From: JADFSZ01 sp022560555 [NCBI: PVC group bacterium]
Lineage (GTDB): Bacteria > GCA-001730085 > JADFSZ01
Length of the DNA stretch: 5,010 bases
Reading direction: 5' to 3'
Assembly (NCBI GenBank): GCA_022560555.1
Contig: JADFSZ010000134.1
Coordinates: 1-5,010 of the forward strand
A program made the position numbers and the translations under genes. Shown one piece after another: positions 1-5,010 of this stretch. The notes under the pieces were generated by a model, which had not been told where the DNA came from, did no database searches, and saw only the letters and a list, made by a program, of their open reading frames with translations. Within the stretch, counting starts at the first letter, position 1; every line of letters starts with the position of its first letter.

Positions 1-428
1 TTAGAGTAAAAAAAATGGTTCGCAATCTGAAACTGACGTTCAAGCGTTTCATTAATTCTTTGACTTGACGGAAAATTATCAACCAGTTTTTGATACTCTA
101 AATGGGCCTGATAAAATTCCCCCATCTTTTTAAAGGATTCGCCTGTCAGGAACTGTGCTTCAGGAGCATATTCGCTAAAGGGGTAATATACGGCTAAATT
201 CGCAAATTCTTTGCTCGCCCGTTTATAATCATGGGCGTCATATTTTTCCATCGCCCATATAAACTGATCCTCAGGAGTGCTTTTCACAGCCCACTTCGGA
301 TTGATCCACTTACCCGTTTCAGGCGTCCACATCCAGTAGGCATCGCTCATCTTGATGGGGCCCAAATCGAGCCATAAAATGACGAACACTACAAACAAGC
401 ATATTCGTATGCGCTTGAAAACAAACAT
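1..428 (-). CDS. BamD/YfiO-like TPR envelope protein, 5' part (C-terminus beyond window)
   Basis: The frame is open from an ATG at 428 to the left edge, giving 142 codons with no stop, so the C-terminus is missing. The N-terminus looks like a Sec signal or anchor: basic K5-R6-I-R8, a hydrophobic stretch at about 9-20, then polar sequence, with possible cleavage after S-D-A (residue 30). Residues 31-50 are tryptophan-rich (W-T-P-E-T-G-K-W). Residues about 56-140 form TPR-like helix pairs with the spacing seen in BamD/YfiO and YbgF-type proteins: A-M-E-K-Y..D-Y-K-R-A, Y-Y-P-F-S-E-Y-A-P-E-A-Q-F, then a second copy ending D-N-F-P-S-S-Q. BamD helps insert beta-barrel proteins into the outer membrane from the periplasmic side. 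The classical lipobox cysteine is absent; the only early Cys is C10, inside the hydrophobic stretch. The start is supported by a Shine-Dalgarno 9 nt upstream. The family is fairly sure; that it is the true BamD is not. Confidence 0.72.
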   Translation of the reverse strand, partial: MFVFKRIRICLFVVFVILWLDLGPIKMSDAYWMWTPETGKWINPKWAVKSTPEDQFIWAMEKYDAHDYKRASKEFANLAVYYPFSEYAPEAQFLTGESFKKMGEFYQAHLEYQKLVDNFPSSQRINETLERQFQIANHFFYS

Positions 429-437
429 TTTATATCT

Positions 438-443
438 TCCCCT
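438..443 (-). promoter_or_regulatory. Shine-Dalgarno site of the BamD-like gene
   Basis: On the minus strand AGGGGA lies 9 nt before the ATG at 428. It is the only good purine-rich site near this start and fixes the choice of start codon, which also places the signal-like hydrophobic segment at the N-terminus. Confidence 0.65.
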
Positions 444-458
444 AACGAGAAAATATTA

Positions 459-487
459 AGTTTAACATTGAACCAATAGAGAGTCAA
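459..487 (-). promoter_or_regulatory. Predicted sigma70-type promoter for the BamD-like gene
   Basis: Read on the minus strand, a -35 box TTGACT (487-482; 5 of 6 to consensus) is followed by a 17-nt spacer and a -10 box TAAACT (464-459; 4 of 6). The spacer ends in TGT, giving the TGn extended -10 motif. The expected start of transcription is near 452, leaving a leader of about 24 nt before the ATG, which fits the Shine-Dalgarno position. The site lies in the 112-nt gap after dgt, so the envelope gene can be expressed independently of the genes upstream. This is a sequence match only. Confidence 0.5.
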
Positions 488-540
488 TCACTCATAAGAA
501 AGTACCCTCTCTTGCGACTGAAAAGATTGCTTGGGCCTAT

Positions 541-1695
541 CTACGGCCCCCATCTGCGGTATTCTTTATCCGCGTAACGATCTGTCATCCCCGCGATATA
601 GTCACATATAGCCTGATAGAGTTCTTTTTTGCTGTTTTTGTTTATCTCTCCTGAAACGTGATCCGGCAATTTTTGAGGATCGTGCAAATAGATAGAAAAA
701 AGTGTCGATAGTGTTTCTTTTGCTTTCTGCGTGATTTGATAAACCTTGGGGTGATTGTACACATTGTCTACTAGGAATTCTTTTAAGATCATTCGATCGT
801 TCTCTATGTCATCATCAAAAGACACAAGGGGTTCTTTCCATTTCCTCACTTCCGCTACAGAGGTAACCTGACTTTTTTTTATTCTGTCCGTGGAATGACG
901 AATAAGACCTGTAATTAATTCATTCATGAGAACACGTAGGCTCATGGAACGCCAAATCTCTTTGTCGTTCACAGCCCCTTTTAATCGATTGGCAATTCGA
1001 GACCACATGGGGACTTCGCTTAGGGACTCCATAGAAATAAGTCCCGCGCGAATACCATCATCAATGTCGTGAGTATCATAAGTTATCTCATCGGCAATAT
1101 TAGCCACTTGGGCTTCTAACGACAAAAATGGACATTGTTCATTAAAATCGGAATCAATAGCTTTCGCCCTTTGAAATGTTTTTTTATGTTTCATGAATCC
1201 TTCACGAACTTCCCAGGTTAAATTGAGACCGTCAAAATCCGGATAGCGTTTCTCAAGCAAACTAACAATTCGAAACCCATGAAAATTATGATCAAATCCT
1301 CCGTACGATTTCATGATTTGATCAAGAACATCTTCACCGGCATGCCCAAATGCCGTGTGGCCGATATCATGCGCGAGCGCAATCGCCTCGGCGAGTGTCT
1401 CGTTGAGACACAGAACTTTGGCAATCGTTCTCGCGACTTGAACCACTTCAATCGTATGTGTCAAACGCGTTCGGTAGTGATCCCCTTCATGATTGAGAAA
1501 AACCTGTGTTTTATATTCGAGTCGTCTAAACGCCGTAGAATGAATAATGCGATCCCGATCTCTTTGGAAATCAGATCGAATCGCCGAAACATCTTCATTG
1601 TATTTTCGCCCATAAGAATCCTGACTATGAACTGCGTAGGAAGCCAGCGATTCATCCTCAAGCGCTTCAATTCGTTCTTTAATTGTATTTGTCAT
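541..1695 (-). CDS. dgt: dGTPase-like HD-domain dNTP triphosphohydrolase
   Basis: A complete 384-residue protein of the type 2 dGTPase-like family, cytosolic enzymes that hydrolyse dNTPs to deoxynucleosides and triphosphate. The N-terminus has the family phrase F-Q-R-D-R-D-R-I-I-H-S (43-53), then F-R-R-L-E-Y-K-T-Q-V (56-65). The metal-binding HD residues are visible: H80 (R-L-T-H), H109-D110 (A-L-A-H-D-I-G-H) and D202 (I-A-D-E-I), with H113 and H118 in G-H-T-A-F-G-H-A-G-E. Length and motifs look intact. The start is set by the family N-terminus and by an in-frame stop 24 nt upstream, which is the TGA of the HIT gene. No purine-rich Shine-Dalgarno precedes the ATG (the preceding bases are pyrimidine-rich), so translation may depend on ribosomes arriving from the HIT gene. 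Likely role: dNTP pool control. True substrate preference cannot be read from sequence; these proteins are often activated by dNTPs and not specific for dGTP. Confidence 0.93.
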   Translation of the reverse strand: MTNTIKERIEALEDESLASYAVHSQDSYGRKYNEDVSAIRSDFQRDRDRIIHSTAFRRLEYKTQVFLNHEGDHYRTRLTHTIEVVQVARTIAKVLCLNETLAEAIALAHDIGHTAFGHAGEDVLDQIMKSYGGFDHNFHGFRIVSLLEKRYPDFDGLNLTWEVREGFMKHKKTFQRAKAIDSDFNEQCPFLSLEAQVANIADEITYDTHDIDDGIRAGLISMESLSEVPMWSRIANRLKGAVNDKEIWRSMSLRVLMNELITGLIRHSTDRIKKSQVTSVAEVRKWKEPLVSFDDDIENDRMILKEFLVDNVYNHPKVYQITQKAKETLSTLFSIYLHDPQKLPDHVSGEINKNSKKELYQAICDYIAGMTDRYADKEYRRWGP

Positions 1696-1719
1696 GAAAT
1701 TGGGATAGGGACTATTGAC

Positions 1720-2202
1720 TCAGCCAGAGATTTTTTGTAGTAATTTTTTATAAGAACTTGCAAGAGTTTCGGGAAGAACTTTTGTTTTACCTACAACAGG
1801 CATAAAGTTTGAGTCTCCCTGCCATCGAGGGACAATATGAACATGAAGATGGCCCGGAAGTCCTGCTCCCGCAACAGCCCCAATGTTGATGCCAATGTTA
1901 AAACCATGTGGATTAAGAGCCTTTTGGCAAATACACTGAGCCTCGCGCACACCCAAAAACAAATCCAACAATTCCTCGTGATCCAAATCAATCAATCCGG
2001 AAACATGACGATTCGGCACGGCAAGAAGATGGCCGTTGCTGTAGGGATACCGATTGAGGACAAGAAAGGATTTTTCTCTGCGAACCAAAACAGTATTTTT
2101 AGCATCTTCCTTCGATTCAAATGCCGCGCAAAAAACACACCCTTCTTCCTTTTTATCATCCACAATGTATTCCATTCTCCACGGCGTCCACAGTCTGTCC
2201 AT
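1720..2202 (-). CDS. HIT-family nucleotide-binding protein (Ap4A phosphorylase/hydrolase-like)
   Basis: A 160-residue protein of the histidine triad superfamily. The active-site triad is H-L-H-V-H-I-V at residues 118-124, following G-L-P-G; a C-V-F-C pair (22-25) matches the zinc-binding cysteines of many bacterial HIT proteins, and N-G-H-L-L (56-60) with P-N-R-H (63-66) is the usual core. The opening D-R-L-W-T-P-W-R-M-E-Y-I is typical of Fhit/Ap4A-phosphorylase-like bacterial members, which act on dinucleoside polyphosphates or nucleotidyl adducts. The open frame continues to an ATG at 2322, but the extra 40 codons mostly translate degenerate intergenic repeat DNA (F-G-F-R-T-S-D-F-E-I-R-I-S) and match no family N-terminus, so I start at 2202, which also has a Shine-Dalgarno (AGGGGG, 4 nt spacer). 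That site lies in a hairpin. The gene precedes dgt by 24 nt; both handle nucleotides. Exact substrate unknown. Confidence 0.9.
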   Translation of the reverse strand: MDRLWTPWRMEYIVDDKKEEGCVFCAAFESKEDAKNTVLVRREKSFLVLNRYPYSNGHLLAVPNRHVSGLIDLDHEELLDLFLGVREAQCICQKALNPHGFNIGINIGAVAGAGLPGHLHVHIVPRWQGDSNFMPVVGKTKVLPETLASSYKKLLQKISG

Positions 2203-2206
2203 TATA

Positions 2207-2219
2207 CCCCCTTCGGGGG
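2207..2219 (-). promoter_or_regulatory. GC hairpin overlapping the ribosome-binding site of the HIT gene
   Basis: On the minus strand five C (2219-2215), a GAA loop (2214-2212) and five G (2211-2207) form a perfect 5-bp all-GC stem with a C-GAA-G triloop of the stable GNA type. The G arm is the only Shine-Dalgarno-like sequence before the ATG at 2202, four bases away. If the stem forms in the mRNA it would hide the ribosome-binding site. It is not followed by a run of U, so it does not read as a terminator. The structure is seen; the regulatory role is inferred. Confidence 0.45.
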
Positions 2220-2250
2220 AAATCCGAATTTCGAAATCCGAAGTCCGAAA
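2219..2250. repeat. Degenerate short direct repeats (TCCGAA word family)
   Basis: The 10-mer GAAATCCGAA occurs perfectly at 2219-2228 and 2233-2242, 14 bases apart, and the core TCCGAA recurs at 2244-2249. Between the copies lies the perfect palindrome ATTTCGAAAT (2228-2237). The block fills part of the 169-nt gap between proB and the HIT gene and has no coding sense. Such TTCGGATTTCGAA-like intergenic strings are, from memory, common in several uncultured bacterial lineages, where they yield spurious peptides such as F-R-I-S-D-F. The rest of the gap (2251-2371) shows no terminator or convincing promoter. Confidence 0.6.
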
Positions 2251-2371
2251 CCCAAAAAGACAAAAACAATAGATCTGTTTGAAATCTCGATATTCGATTT
2301 TTGATATGAATTTCCCATCCACCAGAATCGTTCATAAAACATAATAAAAGGTCTTCGTTCTATGGTGTTAT

Positions 2372-3502
2372 CTAGAATACGACTAGTTCGTCCCGATGAA
2401 TCACTTCATCCGGTACTTTTCCGTCAATAAGTTTTTTAATTTCGCTCGTCCGTTTTCCTCGAATGAGACGTATTTCCTGAGAGGAAAATCCTGTTCGGCC
2501 GCGGGCAATGAGTTTCCCGTCTTCTGTGACAATATCGACGACGTTACCCTTTTGAAACTCCCTGTCAACAGCGAGTATTCCTGATGCCAAAAGACTCCGT
2601 CCCGCAGAATTTTTGAGGGCCTGTTCGGCTCCGGAATCCACAACAAGCTTTCCCTTGGGCTGACCGACGAATGCCAGCCACCGTTTTTTATGTTTCATTT
2701 TTTGTCCATGAGGATAGAAGATCGTTCCTACATCTTCTCCGTTCATGATACGAACCAGCACATCTTTTCTTTTACCATCCGCCAAAATCATCATTTCTCC
2801 GGATACCACAACAATTTTTGCCGCATCTAATTTTGTGCGGATACCTCCTATCCCGCGATAAGCGCGTGTTCCTTCAGCCATCATCTCGATATCACGGTCG
2901 ATTTTTGTAACAACCGGAATCGTTTGGAAGTTTTTCCCTTTGACACGAGGATCTCCCGTCATGAGCCCCTCGATATCGGACAAAATAATAAGCAAATCAG
3001 CCTGAATAAGATGAGTACAATAAGCGGCTAAACGGTCGTTATCCCCAAATTCGATTTCCTCAACAGCCACTGTATCGTTTTCGTTAATGACCGGTATAAT
3101 TTTCATCGATAGTAGTTCGTTAAGAGTGTTTTTGGCATTCACATATCTTTCCCTTGATGCCAAATCATCTCGAGTCAACAGAACCTGCGCTGTATTGATT
3201 CCGTGTTTTTCAAACAGTTTTTGATAAATATGCACCAAACGGCCTTGCCCCACCGCGGCGCTGGCTTGCTTTGTTGTTAAGTTTTTCGGCCGCGTTGTAT
3301 AGCCCAGAACATGAGCCCCGACAGAAATAGCCCCTGAGCTCACGAGAATAAGCTCATAGCCCTTTTTGTGCAAAACAGCCATCTCCCGGACAAGCTTTCG
3401 AATATGAACTGTGTTGAGCTCTAAATTGTTCTTTGTCAGAATGGCTGTTCCAACTTTAACAACAACTCTTTTAACTTTTTTTAATGATGCCTTGCGTTCC
3501 AC
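2372..3502 (-). CDS. proB: Glutamate 5-kinase (ProB) with PUA domain
   Basis: ProB phosphorylates L-glutamate with ATP to glutamyl 5-phosphate, the first step of proline synthesis, in the cytosol. The 376-residue frame contains the whole two-domain enzyme. The amino-acid-kinase domain (about 8-260) shows V-V-V-K-V-G-T (K16), V-S-S-G-A-I (S56), N-E-N-D-T-V (D143), F-G-D-N-D (N155) and G-I-G-G-I-R-T-K (K224), matching the E. coli catalytic and substrate-binding positions K10, S50, D137, N149 and K217. The PUA domain covers about 280-360. The start is GTG, chosen because AAAAGG lies 7 nt upstream and the conserved K-R-V-V-V-K-V-G-T strand begins at the usual distance. The gene begins 21 nt after the obg stop, so the two are probably co-transcribed. 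The usual next partner, proA, does not follow; a HIT gene comes after a 169-nt gap. Proline feedback inhibition is expected from the family, not visible here. Confidence 0.96.
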   Translation of the reverse strand: MERKASLKKVKRVVVKVGTAILTKNNLELNTVHIRKLVREMAVLHKKGYELILVSSGAISVGAHVLGYTTRPKNLTTKQASAAVGQGRLVHIYQKLFEKHGINTAQVLLTRDDLASRERYVNAKNTLNELLSMKIIPVINENDTVAVEEIEFGDNDRLAAYCTHLIQADLLIILSDIEGLMTGDPRVKGKNFQTIPVVTKIDRDIEMMAEGTRAYRGIGGIRTKLDAAKIVVVSGEMMILADGKRKDVLVRIMNGEDVGTIFYPHGQKMKHKKRWLAFVGQPKGKLVVDSGAEQALKNSAGRSLLASGILAVDREFQKGNVVDIVTEDGKLIARGRTGFSSQEIRLIRGKRTSEIKKLIDGKVPDEVIHRDELVVF

Positions 3503-3509
3503 AAAGAAA

Positions 3510-3515
3510 CCTTTT
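3510..3515 (-). promoter_or_regulatory. Shine-Dalgarno site deciding the GTG start of proB
   Basis: AAAAGG on the minus strand lies 7 nt before the GTG at 3502, inside the 21-nt spacer after the obg stop codon. It supports a GTG start where no ATG is available near the conserved N-terminus. Confidence 0.6.
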
Positions 3516-3523
3516 ATTGATTT

Positions 3524-4519
3524 TTATTCTTTAAAATTGTCAAATATTTTTTTTATTTCGCATAAAAGCTCATCGCAGCCAATTTTTTCTTTCGCGGACA
3601 CGGCCATAACGGACTCATTTGAAAGTGATTTTTTGAAATCCTTTAAACATTTTTCTGAAGTCGTCATGTCTATCTTATTGGCAACAACAATATACGGTTT
3701 GCGAAGAATCTGATCGTTATAGAGCGAAATTTCTTTTTGAAGAACATGGAAGTCCTGAGCGGGATCTCTCTTAGATTCTCCTCCAACATCACAGATAAAA
3801 ATCAGGCCCTTCGTTCTCTCAATGTGCCGTAAAAATTCAAACCCTAATCCTGCACCATCATGCGCCCCCTCGATCAGGCCGGGAATGTCCGCGATAATAA
3901 TACGATCAAAATCAGTGTATTCCACGACTCCCAGATTGGGATTGAGAGTGGTAAAAGGATAAGACGCAATTTTCGGATGGGCATCAGAAAGAACAGATAT
4001 CAAAGTTGATTTCCCGGCATTGGGAAGTCCGACAAGGGCAAAATCCGCTATGAGTTTAAGCTCAAGATGCAGCGTCTGCTCCTCCCCGGCACGGCCGAGC
4101 TCTTTCTGTCTCGGCGCACGGTTTGTTGAGCTCACAAAACGGGCATTGCCGCGTCCGCCTTGGCCCCCTTTAAGAATGACGACCTTTTCCCTGTCTTTTG
4201 TCAGATCCGCTATAATGTGCTTTTGGACATCATATATTTGCGTCCCGATCGGAAGAATAATTTCAATATCACCCCCCCCGGAACCGGTTTTATTCTTACC
4301 CTGTCCATGATGTCCCGAACGGGCCCGATAGCTCGCGTTGTAGTGAAAATCCATCAACGTCATCACATCTTTGGATGCGATAAAAATAACGTCTCCGCCC
4401 TTCCCGCCGTCACCTCCGTCGGGTCCTCCGAGCGGTACAAATTTCTCGCGAAGAAAACTGACACAACCATTTCCGCCATCGCCGGCTTTAACTTTAATTT
4501 TGACATGATCAATAAACAT
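3524..4519 (-). CDS. obgE: Obg-family GTPase (ObgE/CgtA), ribosome assembly
   Basis: Obg binds the 50S ribosomal subunit late in assembly and links it to GTP/ppGpp levels. The 331-residue protein begins with the glycine-rich Obg fold (1 to about 158: K-A-G-D-G-G-N-G, G-G-P-D-G-G-D-G-G-K-G-G-D-V and G-G-Q-G-G-R-G-N). The G domain follows: G1 G-L-P-N-A-G-K-S-T (164-172), G2 Y-P-F-T-T-L (187-192), G3 D-I-P-G-L-I-E-G-A (211-219), G4 N-K-I-D (281-284) and G5 S-A-K (308-310). The protein ends about 20 residues after G5, so the C-terminal OCT or acidic tail of some homologues is absent; short forms are normal in many phyla. The start is fixed by the family opening M-F-I-D, yet no Shine-Dalgarno lies in front. 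It follows rpmA by 74 nt, the classic rpmA-obg order. An 8-G run lies within the glycine-rich codons. Confidence 0.97.
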   Translation of the reverse strand: MFIDHVKIKVKAGDGGNGCVSFLREKFVPLGGPDGGDGGKGGDVIFIASKDVMTLMDFHYNASYRARSGHHGQGKNKTGSGGGDIEIILPIGTQIYDVQKHIIADLTKDREKVVILKGGQGGRGNARFVSSTNRAPRQKELGRAGEEQTLHLELKLIADFALVGLPNAGKSTLISVLSDAHPKIASYPFTTLNPNLGVVEYTDFDRIIIADIPGLIEGAHDGAGLGFEFLRHIERTKGLIFICDVGGESKRDPAQDFHVLQKEISLYNDQILRKPYIVVANKIDMTTSEKCLKDFKKSLSNESVMAVSAKEKIGCDELLCEIKKIFDNFKE

Positions 4520-4556
4520 GAAGCGATAATGAGGTCGAATGATATGAAGTAAACAT
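4509..4556 (-). CDS. Possible 15-codon leader ORF overlapping the obg start
   Basis: An ATG at 4556 opens a 15-codon frame (M-F-T-S-Y-H-S-T-S-L-S-L-H-V-Y) that stops with TGA at 4511-4509, so it overlaps the first codons of obg in another frame by 11 nt. AGGA (4568-4565) precedes it with an 8-nt spacer, whereas the obg ATG at 4519 has no Shine-Dalgarno of its own. This layout could allow termination-reinitiation onto obg. The peptide is not recognised and the frame is short enough to be chance, so this is a candidate only. Confidence 0.2.
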   Translation of the reverse strand: MFTSYHSTSLSLHVY

Positions 4557-4593
4557 TATGAGTATCCTGCAATCCATCACGGGTTTGTGTGAT

Positions 4594-4842
4594 TTATATA
4601 ACGCTGACAAATGTTCCCTTCACGCGTTTCTTTTTAAAGTTCACAATACCGCTTTTGACGGCAAACAAGGTATCATCTTTTCCTTTTTTAACATTGACGC
4701 CCGGATGAAAAACCGTGCCTCGTTGGCGAACAAGTATATTTCCGGAAATGACTTTTTCCCCTCCAAAACGCTTCACTCCCAGTCTTTTCGAATGGCTGTC
4801 TCTTCCGTTTCTAGATGTTCCCTGTCCTTTTTTATGTGCCAT
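4594..4842 (-). CDS. rpmA: 50S ribosomal protein L27
   Basis: L27 is a bacterial large-subunit protein whose N-terminal tail reaches the peptidyl-transferase centre and helps place the tRNA ends. The 82-residue product has the family opening [15 protein letters not shown] (2-16), then K-R-L-G-V-K, followed by [13 protein letters not shown] and the basic C-terminal strand. The frame extends upstream to 4920, but those 26 codons are intergenic sequence; the ATG at 4842 has a perfect Shine-Dalgarno and the family start. There is no N-terminal pre-sequence before A-H-K-K-G, so no Prp-type protease processing as in Firmicutes is expected. obg follows after 74 nt. The common upstream partner rplU (L21) is not recognisable in the 168 nt up to the window edge. 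Confidence 0.97.
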   Translation of the reverse strand: MAHKKGQGTSRNGRDSHSKRLGVKRFGGEKVISGNILVRQRGTVFHPGVNVKKGKDDTLFAVKSGIVNFKKKRVKGTFVSVI

Positions 4843-4847
4843 AATAA

Positions 4848-4854
4848 CCTCCTT
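4848..4854 (-). promoter_or_regulatory. Strong Shine-Dalgarno site of rpmA
   Basis: AAGGAGG on the minus strand, 5 nt before the ATG at 4842, is a full match to the 16S anti-Shine-Dalgarno. It settles the rpmA start and shows that this organism does use Shine-Dalgarno pairing, in contrast to the starts of obg and dgt. Confidence 0.85.
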
Positions 4855-4873
4855 AGGTAAAGTCCCAATGTTA

Positions 4874-5008
4874 AAATCTAAATGACAAAATAATGCTTTC
4901 AGCATAAATCTAAAATCCAAAGCTCAAATGTCAAATTTAAAGATATTGTGCTTTGTTTGTCATTTGTCATTTATTATTTCTTCGCGTAAGCAAAGTTTTT
5001 TGTCATTT
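4874..5008. repeat. AT-rich short-word repeats upstream of rpmA
   Basis: The 10-mer AAATGACAAA is present perfectly four times: on the plus strand at 4880-4889 and on the minus strand at 4956-4965, 4963-4972 (overlapping, period 7) and 4999-5008. A one-base variant, AAATGTCAAA, lies at 4926-4935. The heptamer AAATCTA occurs at 4874-4880 and 4906-4912. There is no coding sense. The style resembles the TCCGAA block at 2219-2250, though the words differ. The array probably continues past the right edge. Confidence 0.55.
4907..4934 (-). promoter_or_regulatory. Predicted sigma70-type promoter for rpmA-obg-proB
   Basis: On the minus strand a perfect -35 TTGACA (4934-4929), a 16-nt spacer and a -10 TAGATT (4912-4907; 4 of 6) predict transcription starting near 4900 and a leader of about 58 nt. 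Both boxes fall inside the repeated words of this AT-rich region (AAATGTCAAA and AAATCTA), so a chance match is possible. A promoter placed here would drive rpmA and the genes after it independently of anything to the right of the window. Confidence 0.38.
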
Positions 5009-5010
5009 CA

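Noticed and set aside
499-516. Hairpin AAGAAAG / CTCTCTT as a terminator after dgt
   Set aside because: The stem is short with a mismatch or G-U pair and is not followed by a T run on the minus strand.
1279-1740. Plus-strand open frame of 153 codons opposite dgt
   Set aside because: It lies antisense to strongly conserved HD-domain codons, has no recognisable domain, and is best explained as a shadow frame.
2201-2206. TATAAT at the HIT start codon as a -10 box
   Set aside because: It overlaps the ATG and no -35 box lies 16-18 nt upstream (TTCGGA is a poor match).
1837-2304. Plus-strand open frame of 155 codons opposite the HIT gene
   Set aside because: Shadow of the HIT gene running on into the repeat block; no domain or ribosome-binding support.
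2203-2322. N-terminal extension of the HIT protein to an ATG at 2322
   Set aside because: The 40 extra codons translate repeat-like intergenic DNA, lack a family match, and the ATG at 2202 begins exactly at the conserved family N-terminus.
2355-2371. Terminator after proB
   Set aside because: No stem followed by T residues found on the minus strand between 2371 and 2203, so read-through into the HIT gene is possible.
4160-4552. Plus-strand open frame of 130 codons opposite the start of obg
   Set aside because: Antisense to the glycine-rich Obg domain, whose GG codons open proline/threonine-rich frames on the other strand.
4893-4905. ATGCT-TTC-AGCAT hairpin in the rpmA leader as a terminator or L-protein control element
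   Set aside because: Only five mostly AT pairs with a three-base loop; too weak, and no known autoregulatory site of this form is recognised.
4843-4920. N-terminal extension of L27 to an ATG at 4920
   Set aside because: The extra 26 codons run through repeat words and the perfect Shine-Dalgarno; L27 starts M-A-H-K-K-G.
1-5010. CRISPR, toxin-antitoxin, mobile element or novel defence system
   Set aside because: No spaced identical repeats, transposase or recombinase motifs, inverted terminal repeats or unassigned gene-sized frames; all coding space is taken by recognisable housekeeping genes.

Overview
This 5,010-base window holds six protein genes, all read from the minus strand. In transcription order, from the right edge leftwards, they are: ribosomal protein L27 (rpmA), the ribosome-assembly GTPase Obg (obgE), glutamate 5-kinase (proB), a HIT-family nucleotide-binding protein, a dGTPase-like HD phosphohydrolase (dgt-type), and the 5' part of a BamD/YfiO-like TPR envelope protein that runs off the left edge. 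All the intact frames have the lengths and motifs expected of their families. I see no rRNA, tRNA, CRISPR array, transposase or phage gene.

The organism looks like a Gram-negative-type bacterium of moderate GC content. A BamD-like protein implies an outer membrane, and L27 starts directly at A-H-K-K-G, without the cleaved N-terminal extension known from Firmicutes. The BamD-like protein's W-T-P-E-T-G-K-W segment, and the degenerate short-word intergenic DNA, remind me of Candidatus Omnitrophota and related uncultured lineages. That is recollection, not a search result, and is held at about even odds.

Layout on the minus strand: 4843-5010 is an AT-rich leader built of short repeated words (AAATGACAAA and relatives) that also contains a plausible promoter for rpmA. 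rpmA (4594-4842) has a perfect Shine-Dalgarno. A 74-nt gap holds a possible 15-codon leader ORF overlapping the obg start. obg (3524-4519) and proB (2372-3502) are 21 nt apart. A 169-nt gap (2203-2371) carries degenerate TCCGAA repeats and a GC-rich hairpin over the ribosome-binding site of the HIT gene (1720-2202). dgt (541-1695) follows 24 nt after the HIT stop. A 112-nt gap with a good sigma70-type promoter precedes the BamD-like gene (1-428). No stretch above 300 bases lacks a gene.

The set is housekeeping: translation and ribosome assembly (L27, Obg), the first step of proline synthesis (ProB), nucleotide clean-up (HIT protein, dNTP hydrolase) and outer-membrane assembly. rpmA-obg-proB is a common bacterial arrangement and probably one transcript. 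HIT-dgt is probably a second unit or a continuation, since no convincing terminator separates them. I found no evidence of a previously undescribed system. What is worth a second look is mostly at the level of translation initiation and intergenic repeats.
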